A stretch of 64,000 bases of DNA, from the NCBI GenBank assembly GCA_032158295.1, contig CM063255.1:17574094-17638093 (forward strand), given 5' to 3'. Shown here piece after piece: positions 21,701 to 32,779 of the stretch. This stretch comes from Pycnopodia helianthoides. Its lineage: Eukaryota > Echinodermata > Asteroidea > Forcipulatida > Asteriidae. Numbering within the stretch: position 1 is the first letter of the stretch; the number at the start of each line of letters is the position of its first letter. The position numbers and the translations under genes were made by a program. The notes beneath the pieces were generated by a model. The model was not told the DNA's origin and made no database searches. It saw nothing but the letters and a program-made list of their open reading frames with translations.

Positions 21701-22560
21701 CAGCAAAGCCTAGTTGTCCCGGGACAATTTTATTTTAATTACCATTGAGTTCTTATAAGACGATACACTCAGCTGGCTACGTCGGGCGATGTACATCGTT
21801 TGCAATTATTACAATTAGTTCAAGTCTAACGGAGACGTGCTTTTCGAGACGAATGAGGTCTGATGTTCTTGTGTAACGATAAAGCTAAGCAGATGACTTG
21901 TTAATTACTAGCCCTCTGCTTCGTTATACAACAACTGCTACATTGTCATTTTTGATTCAAAATCCACGAAAGTGCAATTGTGCGTGCAGATAACTTTGTG
22001 ATTTACGATTTCCCGGCAGAGCCACCGCACCTCAGATATGGTTGTATGAACATTAAAGTCACTACGAATGTAAATATCATCCCATCATAGTGGACCGTGT
22101 ACTTTACGAGAAAGTATTACTGTGGCTGCCTTATAAATATTTTGACAAACAAAATTACTTTCAAATCAGGCAGCATGTATCAGCAATATAAAGGTCGGTT
22201 GGACCCAGCCCATGATGATGTCGAAACACCTTAATCAGTCTACCTGTTGATGCATTGAGACGAGTTGGTATAATTCTGTTCCAAACCTGACTGGCATCTC
22301 TATATATCGGACAGTATCATAAACCCTATTGACAGGTTTGACTGAAGCTATTCGACAAAACGCACGCATATACAGTAATTACTGGTAGCAGTTGGCACAC
22401 ATTTGATTAATTAATTTGTTGACATTTACTTAAAAATCTAATGACTCGTTCAACTAAAAAAGTTACTTTAAGTAGATAGAAATTTGCTCCAAATCGCTTT
22501 GTCCATTTTATTTTAGTGTGTGATGCCTACCAATTGATTTCTAATCGAGCAACACTTCTT
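21700..22560. other. Intergenic, nothing recognised
   Basis: AT-rich sequence without supported genes, repeats or RNA structure. Confidence 0.45.
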
Positions 22561-22851
22561 TGCACAAATTTGACCTGTTTCCAAGTCCCATCCGATATAA
22601 CCCATTCCTGGGTCAGTGTGACCCTGACTCTGTGTCAAAATGACTCAGAAATGGGTCAAACCCACGCAGAATGACTATACCCAAAATAGCATACGATTTT
22701 GCGATGACGACATCAGGTGAATCGGGTCAATAATTAGGAGTCCGTACAAATTGCACTAATTAATCACTTCATGAATATTTATTAGAGTCAATGATGAGAT
22801 AAAACAGAACACCACAATTACAACCCTGAAGCATGTACAGGGTCTGTTTAA

Positions 22852-23237
22852 AGGAACATCACAGAATTGGTTTTTGCTAACAAAACAGTTGCTGGCAGTG
22901 TAAGCACTTTATGTAATCCACCATATACATAAACTGACCAACCTGTAGAAGTTTGAGACCGATCAGCCATCTGGGTCACGAGAAAATAGTGAAAAACCGA
23001 TTACACATTTGCATGAAATCGTATAGATTCAACAAATGAATAAAATGCTCACTGAGCGATAAACTCCAATCGGGAAATTAGTTTATTCATTTCTCATCAA
23101 ATATGGCATTTCAGACAGAATTATTTCAAGGGATGTTCTCTACCATCATCATCATTAGACCGTGTAAGTTTTATGTAAATCTGTGATCAAAAAGTATATT
23201 TTACAAGTTTTTTTCTTACCAATTCTGTAATGTTCCT
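22852..23237. mobile_element. Complete TTAA-flanked MITE (AGGAACAT family)
   Basis: TTAA (22848-22851), then AGGAACATCACAGAATTGG. The right end is CCAATTCTGTAATGTTCCT, then TTAA (23238-23241). The termini are inverted complements over about 19 bp. It has no coding capacity. Fragments of the same family lie at 1590-1790 and 18621-18707. Confidence 0.8.
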
Positions 23238-23950
23238 TTAAGTAGTGAGATGGTTAAGGAAAGCTAAGTGGGCAATCAATCACCTTATCATCCAGACCAA
23301 GAGTGTATACTGGATGCAGCAACAACTGAAAAATCATGTGGTGCTGGCTAAAAAAACAATTTCGGAGTACTATTTTCTAAGATGATCCTTTTGAACTGAT
23401 GTGAAACGGAACGGAATAAAACCATCTAAAAGGATGCTGGTAAATTAATAATTTTTTAGAGAGTTACACAAATATGTTTTTTTCCAAGACAGCTAAGTAC
23501 ACGTGCTTCCCCCGAGGGCTTTAGATATAATATTTGTGTAGGCTTTTCAGGACTTCGTTTTCCTGAAATGCTTCGAGCTTCACTCTTCTGCTTGGCAATT
23601 AAGTTAAGCTGAATTCAGTTTGTGCTGCAAACTTTAAACACTTTGCCTGCCAATAGGTGCTGCAGTCCCAAAGCACATTCTCGTCAATGCAATGCCTGCG
23701 TAGAAATAAATTTTTAAAAACTTTGCAAAGTTTTTTTTTGTCTGCGTACCATAAGTTAAAAAAATCACTAAAAAATCAATCTTTTTGTATACAGATTTTC
23801 CAAAAAATTACTGAAATGTCACATGAATTTGCAGTATATTTTTTACGAATTACTTACATGTACAAGTTTTATTATATATATACACATAATTTTGATAAAG
23901 GATAAAACGTGACAGTTAATTTCCTAACTGTTCACTACGATCCGACTTAC
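23238..23950. other. Left flank of the array, nothing recognised
   Basis: AT-rich sequence with no supported gene. It lies immediately outside the first array unit. Confidence 0.4.
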
Positions 23951-24619
23951 TCATACCTTTTCCTATGTGTTAACAACATCCATCCACATAAACAATTAAA
24001 CTTGTGTACATTCAAAAAAGATTTAAAAATGTTAATTATTAAACGACACAAATCAAGTTTGTTTCATTAGCATGAACTCAATGAACATTCAGTTTTGATT
24101 ATGTGCTTGGTTAAGTCTACGTCTTGGACAACATGCAAATGCTGAACAACAATAGGACGTGCAAACATAATGCCTTTTTCTGGTGTAGAGGTTTCATGCA
24201 TTCATGTGTTGACATTATACATCCACGCTATCTATGTAAAGTACAATGTATTATGACATCCAGTTTGATTGTAATTACAAAAATTGAAACAACTAGTAAA
24301 ATAAGGATTAGACTACTGTCAATTAACAGAGAATTATCCAACTCTTGTAGTCACTACAAAATAGTCTCATTGAAACACTGAAGCAGAAGAAATTATTATA
24401 AAGAAAAAACAGACTTAAAATACAACAAAACTATTAAGAGTTCTTTCCCCGGCTGGCTTCAGTTAACTTGAATTTTTTGTACGAGTGTTTCACTTTATGT
24501 TTTGTGTGTTGCATGCTACTACATTTAGGTGCCAAAAGTCACCGGAATTACCCTAAACTAAATTTAGTTGCTGTTGTCACGTCTGAGTGAATAGTCTAAA
24601 GGAGTGTACTTTGAGTTAA

Positions 24620-24980
24620 AGGCAGGGTCAACTTTTGGCAATTGTCAAAGACGAGTATCCTCACTTGGTGTTTCAAAACATATGCATGAAATAACAAACC
24701 TGTGAAAATTTGGATTTCAATGATCATTGAAGTAGCAAGAAAATAATGAAAGAAAAACACCCTTGTTACATAAAACTGTGTGCTTTCAGATGCCCGACAA
24801 AGGCTTCCTCAAATTCAAGTTTTGAGTGAAAAATTACCTCTTTCTCTAAAGCAACATTTCTTCAAAGTGGGTCGTTTCGACCAAAGTTTTAAAATATCAA
24901 CAACTCCAGTGCTATTTACCAAGTAAGTTTTTTACGATCATGACCTTGTGGAGTAATTACAAAAAGTGTACCATGCCTTC
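24620..24980. mobile_element. TTAA-type MITE in the unit A spacer
   Basis: Left end TTAA-AGGCAGGGTCAACTTTTGG; right end GTGTACCATGCCTTC, with the TTAA decayed. It is about 0.8 kb downstream of gene A, and orthologous copies sit at the same place in every unit. Confidence 0.7.
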
Positions 24981-25729
24981 AAGAGAAAAAACTCAAATTT
25001 TTAAACCTGTTACAATTGCTGTCCCATTTTTGCAAAATCTGATGCCCTTATAGTAACCACAATTAAAACATTTTTGTTACACCAAATGCTACATAATAAA
25101 ATTTAAATCAAGGTCGATTTTGATTGGTTTTCAACAGTCTTGATATACCATTATAAATTCCACAATAAAAGTTGATGTTCGGATTGTAGGGGTGTTTTCC
25201 TATGGTGAGTCTTTTGTTTGCTTGTCTGTTCATTTTGACTGTATGCCTGTCTGTCCTGTGTCTGCTTGCTTTTGTATGTGTTCCAGAATAACAATTTATT
25301 CTGAAACATTTCATGACCATGCTTTAGGTATTGTTCAGATTGCTAAAAAGTCTCTCAAATTTCACTGAGTAATTTCAGAGGGAGCACTTTAAACACAATC
25401 AAGTACTGTGTTAAAAGATACACCTCATATAATAAAACATGAATAGTACTTTCCAAAATTTTACATTAATACATAATATAAGAATATAATTATCGACATA
25501 ACTTTCCCTAAACATTAAACAGTTATGATATTACCCAATCTTATTACGACCATTATAAACACCAATAAATAATGCAATCTAACTAATCTAAAATGATTAT
25601 GTAATTGAAATACAAAGTTTAGTTTCATTGAAATTGATAGATATGGGTGTCGTTTGAGAACAGAACATTCTGAAGTGCTGGTTAAATTTATGGTATAATG
25701 TTTATGTAAACGTTACCATTTGAAGATTT

Positions 25730-25735
25730 TTTATT
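25730..25735 (-). terminator. Candidate poly-A signal of gene A
   Basis: AATAAA on the minus strand about 50 bp after the stop codon. The same hexamer is present after genes D (49614-49619) and E (57989-57994). It is altered after B (TATAAA) and lost after C. Confidence 0.4.
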
Positions 25736-25783
25736 ACTACTTGAAGTAGAATATTTCCCGTCGTGTTTAACCCAGTGGTTTTC

Positions 25784-28707
25784 TCAATTATTGAATAAAT
25801 CACACGGTTTATAGTACAAAACTGTATTTGCTGAGATACTACGGAGGCCAAGGAACCACTCACTCCTGAGAGATGAGATAGTAGAATTGCAAGCGATGTA
25901 TGAGTCAGGATTCCCTTTCAGCCCGACATTGATGCTCATACCATCAAATGCTATCATGACTGCTGACCCAATGAAGTTCAAAGTTGACCGAGGGCATTCC
26001 TGTGGTCCGAAGGTGCCATCTAGGTGAAATGTGATGACTGAAGAATATTGGCTCAATGCTTTCAGGAAGAAAAGAAAGAAAAAGAGAGAACAGATGTTTT
26101 AAAATATCAACAACTAATAAGGATATGCTCCCAGATAATTTTTAAAATAATCAACAAAACTTGATTTTTCAAAAAAAAGGACACAAAGTTTGACCACTTT
26201 CTTTGCAAACTGAACAACAAATAAACAATTAACAGCAATTTCACATTGACCCAAGTTACATAGGGCTAATATGAACTACTTTTGAGCCAATCCCAAAGAT
26301 ATCAAACCGTTCACATTTTCAAAATTTCAAATAAATGATATTGTAAGACACTATACACATGTACACAAAAATGTCCCTTGTGCATCACTAAAAAACCTTT
26401 TTGCAAACTGTAGTTTGTTGCCTCCAACTTGCCTGTGAAAAATGCCCCAATGTGACAAGGCATTTACGCTCATGAAACAACACTTACCTACTGTGAAACG
26501 TGTGTTGTCTATTACTGTTTTGTCAGTAGCAAAGTATAGAGTCACATCTCCTGGCTCCGTTATAGTTAGTTCCATTTCTATTGGTAGTACCAGCTTTGAT
26601 TCTTTCCAAATGACACCTCCAAGTGTAGTGAACATGTCACATGGTGGTTCGTGCTTAACTGTGCTTGCTGAAATTTAATGAAAATATTCTTGTTCAAATT
26701 GCAGTCCATTGTTAAACAAGAGAGTGGGTTGAATGGAACGTTAATAGGGGGTTTTTTTTGCATAAAAAAGCGCAGAAAATTTATCAAGAGTGTTTTTGTT
26801 TTTTTTATCGAAAAAACTGTTCTTTGTATAGGATTTTGGACAACTGCAATACTTCGCCGGTATCAAAGGAAGTTTTTAAAAATTACCGTAGACTTGGTTC
26901 CAGTCTGTTATTGAGTTTTTCACCCTTCAAAATAGCCGATAATAAAGTACTGCCTGAAACAGCGCCTCAACCCTCTTATGGATAACCTTCGATCACAGAC
27001 TTCAGAATCCTGTTAATCAGTTTGTACCCAACCTATGGAGATTTAGTCCAAGAATAAACAGGACAATCTGATATATCGTAATCTTCAAATTCCTTCCATG
27101 AAATTAATATAAAAATTTAACCCAGGGCCTACTATTAAGTATTTATTTATTAAAGAAATACAACAATGTGGGGAACCTTTGGATATTGAGTGATATTCAC
27201 ATGAATGAAACATACCATCCTCACATCCAAGCACTTCACGAATCTTCTCCTTGTTTGTTCTCAAGGGGGCGTAATTGAAACCAACCGCTCCACTGGGACG
27301 AGATTGTGGTTTGGTGTTCAATCCACCCATGCGAAACTCAGTGCATTCACACGGGTTTCTATCAGCAATGTACCAGCGATATCCATTTTTAGCGGCTGGT
27401 TCTTGGCCAAAGTAGCAAACATGGGCTTGAACTGAAAACAAAAAATAACCTCACATGTTCAGTAAGGCTGATTGAAGTGTTGCAATTATTCTTACATTGA
27501 TACTGACCCGTTCAGCATTGAGAATTCAGAAAGAATCCCCACTTATGTCAAATAATATAATTTTTTTTACCACATTAGCATCGGTCTGGTGGCAGTTAAT
27601 TGATTTTTAAGGAGAAAACAAACCCTGTGGCCCTCATAGTAATCTTGTTCAATCACTTTTGTGTTTGTTAATAGAGGAAAGAGTGCCATATCGTCATCTG
27701 TTTCATAGTATAAATATCTAGGCTTAATATCAAGTCTGCAGTATCATGTGTTTTAAAAAGTAACAAAACAGCATTAGGAAATTAATAGCAGTTGGCGTCA
27801 GGGGCTTTAAAGTAAGTTATGTAAAAAACTTAATCATAGCAGGGCCAAATGGGGAAGGTTTTCCATTCCATTTCAAGTAACATCTCTAATAGATGGTACT
27901 CCAAGACAAAGCACTACCATGACTACTCCACAAAGTTTCCAAATTGTACTTAAAGGCTGGGAAAATGATTGTATTTTATTCCAGACAACTGGGTAAGAAG
28001 CTAGTGCAACTTATTCACTTGAAATTGGAACATTAATAAGATTGGTAAATGGCCTGAGCTGATTTTGGCTCAGATAAATCACCTGCCTGTCGATTTTGTT
28101 TTAATTCCTATAAAAGGAGAAGTAGAGAAAACAATTATCTGTGTCATATTTCTATTAACTCTTTTTCTTGGGTTCTATCCAGTCATTTTAACAATCAATT
28201 TATTGCCTGAATAGCCTAAAGAATGATGACATGTCCCTTTAACTTGGAAAACAAATCTGGGTCCCCTGTGGGTCTGACCCATTTCTGGGTCATTATGACC
28301 CAGATTATGTGTCTAAAATGACCCCAAAATGACTCAAAGTTACTCATGATCCGAGTTAATATCAAATTTTGTTACCAGTTTCTGGGTCAGCTTGGAAATT
28401 GTTAACCTGTATTTTGACCCAGAAATTGGTCAGGCCCCCTGGCCCCCGCATTCAGGGTCAATTTTGACCCTGGACTTCTTGAAGTGTAATGGCTTTTCGT
28501 CTTCATTCAAATTGACAGGTTGTCTGAAAATACACTAAGCATCTAGCACAAAAGCTTCATAATATGAAAGGTAGGCCTATACTCACTAATTTATACAATA
28601 GATAGTGGGGTTTGATATAGCAAAGTATTTTAGATTGTAATAGTCTTACCTTGGGTATATATTGACGATATCAGTAGAACATTGAACAGTGATGCCATCA
28701 AAGCCAT
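25784..28707 (-). CDS. Secreted Cys-rich protein, array copy A
   Basis: Four coding exons: 28650-28707, 27216-27431, 26488-26667 and 25784-26058, giving 729 nt and 242 aa. All three introns have GT-AG ends and phase 1. Exon 1 encodes a signal peptide (MALMASLFNVLLISSIYTQ). Exon 2 carries HVCYFGQ, GYRWYIADRNPCECTEF and LGCED (four Cys). Exon 3 starts ASTVKHEPPCD. Exon 4 holds FGPQECPRSTLNFIG, VMIAFDGMSINVGLKG, an N-glycosylation sequon after Cys (CNST) and the final KPCDLFNN. There are eight Cys in the mature chain and no transmembrane segment or GPI-like tail, so the protein is probably secreted and disulphide-bonded. Exons 3-4 resemble in layout the farnesoic-acid O-methyltransferase-like (Methyltransf_FA) domain, but this is tentative. 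Exon 2 matches no family I know. Confidence 0.82.
28253..28480. repeat. Palindrome-rich TGACCC/GGGTCA repeat in intron 1
   Basis: This stretch is dense in TGACCC and GGGTCA motifs, including a perfect GGGTCATTATGACCC (28287-28301). The same block occurs in intron 1 of the other copies (about 35160-35345, 43770-43950, 52150-52330, 60500-60690). A relative lies outside the array at about 22585-22690. Confidence 0.6.
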
Positions 28708-28854
28708 ATTTTGGTCAAGACGGTAAAATTATTTTTAGTTATCATGCAGGAGACACCCGTTCATTAGCTTGTCGACTCTTGTAAATTCAACTGTCCACTT
28801 ATCCGAGTTTGGTATGCCGCTCCTTAGGTACGTATAGATGCAGGAGCTATGGTA

Positions 28855-28895
28855 ACCATATAAATCTCAGCCATTGTTACTAAAATAGAAACATG
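28855..28895 (-). promoter_or_regulatory. Conserved upstream block of the array genes
   Basis: About 150-190 bp upstream of each start codon, all copies keep the order CATGTTT, TTTTGGTAACCAAGGCTGAG (GTAACAATGGCTGAG in A), then GTTACCATAGCTCC. The GTAACC/GGTTACC pair resembles RFX-type X-box half sites. Copy A also has TTTATATGG between them, a possible TATA element that the other copies lack. Confidence 0.3.
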
Positions 28896-29370
28896 GGTGC
28901 GGCAATGACGAGCGACTTATAGTTATTTTTAGCTTGGAAGACTGGTAATACTAAACACATGACACGATACGGCAAGGTCACTTTGGCATAATCAGCAAAG
29001 CAATAATTTTATGTGATTGTCCAAATCTAAAACGCTCTTCAATTTTTATATATAATTTTGTGTTGACAATAAGAAAACAGCATCATATAAATAGGAATTT
29101 ATTGATGTCAAAAGAGAAAGCACTCTCACATTTACGATGCTGGGTCTGACTTTTTGTTGATTGCACCTAGAAAAAAAAAAGATTTATTTAAATTTTCAAT
29201 AGCTATTTGTACAGATTTGAGAAAGTTGATAAAAGCTTTAGTTTCAGGTAAAACCGCCACTGATAAGAGATTGTTAACTAAAAACTAAAAAATGATTTAT
29301 CTTTGGGATCCCGACACCTCATTAAAAATAAACATTTAAAATCTTTCATTGAAAATCAGGTCATGCAACC

Positions 29371-29510
29371 AGTTTTATAAGCAGATTTTTTAAATACAGT
29401 CTTCACTTGACTTTCAACACTGGGTAAATATATACTCCAAAAGTTTTATAAGCAGATTTTTTAAATACAGTCTTCACTTGACTTTCATCACTGGGTAAAT
29501 ATAGTCCAAA
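29371..29510. repeat. 71-bp tandem duplication
   Basis: Two adjacent copies begin at 29371 and 29442 with AGTTTTATAAGCAGATTTTT and end near ACTGGGTAAATATA. They differ at only a few bases. Non-coding. Confidence 0.8.
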
Positions 29511-31853
29511 ATTTCAAACTGAAAAGATATGTGCGACAAACGGGCAAGCTTGGCTCTACTGCTTAGTAACAACGCAGTCAACGCAGAGTTGGATTGATTT
29601 CAAACACGTTTCCTCCTTGTTAGGCATTCTGAGCAGGGGAATTGTGAACTGAGAAATCAATATTATCCGGGGTTGTGCATGATGGATATAAATGTGACGT
29701 CATTATGAAAACCCTTGCTCTATGGTTTAACAAAGACAGAGGTAAAGCTTCTCATTATCAATTGTCAGACAAAAAATGGTTTAAACGTCGTACAAGGACG
29801 TGTAGGCTGGAATGGGAATGTGAGTGTAATCAATTTGGACTGCATTTTATAACGTGCTATAATCAAAATATCTACTATTGATAACAATATTTTAATCAAT
29901 CCAACTGCAGTTTTCCATCTAAATTCTTAAAAGTATTTTTCAGATTTTTTTTACAGTAATACATATTGTAATACCAGAATGGGTATAAATGGACACAAAA
30001 ATATTTTTGGGGAATACAAATCATGCTCATACAATTGGTCATTTACATTGACAATAATTCAAACAAAAGTAGTAACACTATTTGTGTTACAGCCACCATT
30101 AACACCAAGCAGCCAGAGCTATTCACATCCAAGCCACCAACCCGCAAAGGAGAGAATGGTAACATTGCCACTTTTAAAAGCGTTGATTTTTTTGTGTACA
30201 GTTTGTTTTTCTGAGAAAATAGAATTAGCTGTCGCAAACTGCTTACCAACCAAAAGGACCTATGGTATAAATGCAGAAATTTGTTAGTGGCCTGACCCAA
30301 GCAGAGTCTTTCTCGAAAGCTAATTTGCTTTCCTGGCATGCAGTTTTTAAACTTTTTCTATAGGGGGCCATCGCGTTTCTTTTTTCCGTTGCAGTCTTTT
30401 AAGGGTGTGAACAAAGGTGGCACATATGGAACACCATAGCAGCACCTTAACACATTCAAATCTTGACATTCGACCACCCTGCTCGATGTTCCAAAGTATT
30501 GGTTGCAGCATAGTTAAAGAAAACACAAGTTTGATACACACGTTGAGGAAGGTTTCTTGACATGGCCTCGGCAAATGTTTGCCCTTGAGGTTAAACAGAC
30601 CTGAGTAACCACGATAACTTGGATAATGGGAACATGGAAAGGGTCTAGAGTGTTCAATTAGCGTGTCTTAGTTTACTCAAAACACAGTTTGCACTTATGA
30701 TTACATTTATGTATGCTTCCTTTCAGTACCATAGCTGCTCAATGTGTCCATAGTGATACTAAACAGCGCCCTCATTTGACATTACCTTAAAGAAGCTCTA
30801 GTACATGAATTGGTCCAACATCTGACGTCACATTCCTATAGGCTCTTGATTAAAGCAGGTTGCTACCGGAATGGATGGTAGCAATAGTTGACCTACCGAC
30901 TCTGTACAAGTTCACACAAGAAACTTGTACAAACTGTATACAATAATGTACATCATGCATGACAATTGTACCATGAATCAATCACAAGCATATCGAATGA
31001 AACTCTCGGCTTTGTAACCATCCAGTGACTGCTTTGAATAATCTTGAATGATACGTTAGTATGTTTGGTTTATAAACACACGTGTTTTTTTGTTTTTTTT
31101 ATCAAACAATAATATTACCCTGTTACAATAAACCCAAATGAAAAAAAAATATATATAAACTTATTGGTTAACTGCTCGAAAAAACTCCCAGGTCAAAACT
31201 GACTACAAGGCATGACCCACAACATACATCCACATAAATAATTGAACTTGTGAACATTCAACATTGATTTCAAATTGTTTATTATTCAACGACACTAATC
31301 AAGTTTGTTTCATTATCATTAAATAAAAGAACATTCAAAGATCAGTTTTGTTTAAGTGCGTTATTAAGCCTGTCTATAAGCAACATTTAGGTGCTGAAAA
31401 ATCACAGGAATCACACAAATAAAGACTTTTTTAATGTGTTGCCATTGTATGTCCACTCTATCTACGCTAAGTACAATGTAAAATGACATCTAGTTTAATT
31501 GCAATTACACAAGATAAAACATTTAGTAAAATAAGGATTAGACTACTGTTGATTAACAGAGAATTATCTAATTGTTGTAGTGACTACAAAATAGTCTCAT
31601 TTGAACACTGAAGATGAGGATCTTTATAAAGAAAAACTAATTTAAAATAAAACAAAACTATTCAGATTTCTTTCCCCAGCAGGCTTCAGTTAACTTTAAC
31701 TTGAGTTGTAAGAGAGTTTCACTTTATGTTTTGTGTTTTTTTTTGTCGTATGCTACATTTAGGTGCCATAAGTCACCAGAATTACCCAAAACTATATTTA
31801 GGTGCTGCTGTTGCATCTGAGTGAATAGCCTAAAGGAATGTACTTTTTGTTAA

Positions 31854-32155
31854 AGGTAGGGTATGCTTTTGGCAATTGTCAAATACCAGTATCCTCACTT
31901 GGTGTTTCCCAACAGTGCATGAAATAACAAACCTGTGAAAATTTGGGCCTAATTGATCATCGAAGTAGCAAGAAAACAATGAAGAAAAATAAACATCTTT
32001 GTTGCATAGAATTGTGTGCTTTCAGATTCCTGAGAAAGGCTTCATACCTGAAGCCCATCTCAAATTCAAAGTTTGGGTGAAAAATTACCTCTTTCTCTAA
32101 AACTACATTACTTCAAAGTAAGGGTTGTTTCTAACATTGTTTTAAAATATCAACA
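31854..32155. mobile_element. TTAA-type MITE in the unit B spacer, right end deleted
   Basis: Left end TTAA-AGGTAGGGTATGCTTTTGG. It aligns with 24620-24900, then jumps directly to the sequence that follows the element further downstream in the other units, so about 0.45 kb is deleted in unit B. Confidence 0.6.
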
Positions 32156-32779
32156 TAACAACTTGATATACTGATATCATTCCACAATAAAAATTGTGTT
32201 TGGATTGTAGGGGGTGTTTTCCTATGGTGAGTCGTTTGTTTGCTTGTCTGTTCATTTTGGTTGAATGCCTGCCTGCCTGTCTGTTCTTTATATGCTTGCT
32301 TTTGTGTGTGTTCCAGAATAAAATTTTACCTTGAAACATTTCATGACCATAGGAATTGTTCTCTCAAATTTCAAGGGGTTATTTCACAAAGCACTTTTAA
32401 CACAATCAACTACCGTGTTAAAATACACTTTATATAATAAAACATGAATATTAATTTCAAAAATTTTACATTCTAGATACATACATCAGAATACAATTTT
32501 CTAAATAACTTTCCCTAAACGTTAAACAGTTATGATATTACCCAATCTTATTACGACCATTATAAACACCAACAAATAATAAAACCTAACTATTTAAAAT
32601 GATTATGTAATTGAAATACAAAGTTTAGTTTCATTGAAATTGATAGATATGGGTATTGTTTGAGAACAGAAGTGCTGGTTAAGTTCATGGTATCAAGTTT
32701 ATGTAAACATTATCGTTTGAAGATTTATATAACTACTTGAAGTAGAATATTTCAGGTTGTGTTAAACCCAGTGGTTATA

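Larger units (their letters stand above)
28710..31200. other. Spacer between genes A and B
   Basis: It contains the gene A promoter region, a 71-bp tandem duplication (29371-29510) and a block at 30240-30560 ('CAGAGTCTTTCTCGAAAGCTA') that recurs in the other spacers. The plus-strand frame at 29675-29881 has no support from sister units. The roughly 0.9-kb block found in the other spacers around 36470-37330 is absent here. Confidence 0.5.

Noticed and set aside
26758..26985. Plus-strand frame in intron 2 of the array genes (ends LPETAPQPSYG), also in C and E
   Set aside because: It lies antisense within an intron, is partly lost in unit B, begins differently in each unit and lacks any recognisable domain. 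Shared ancestry of the units explains the similarity.
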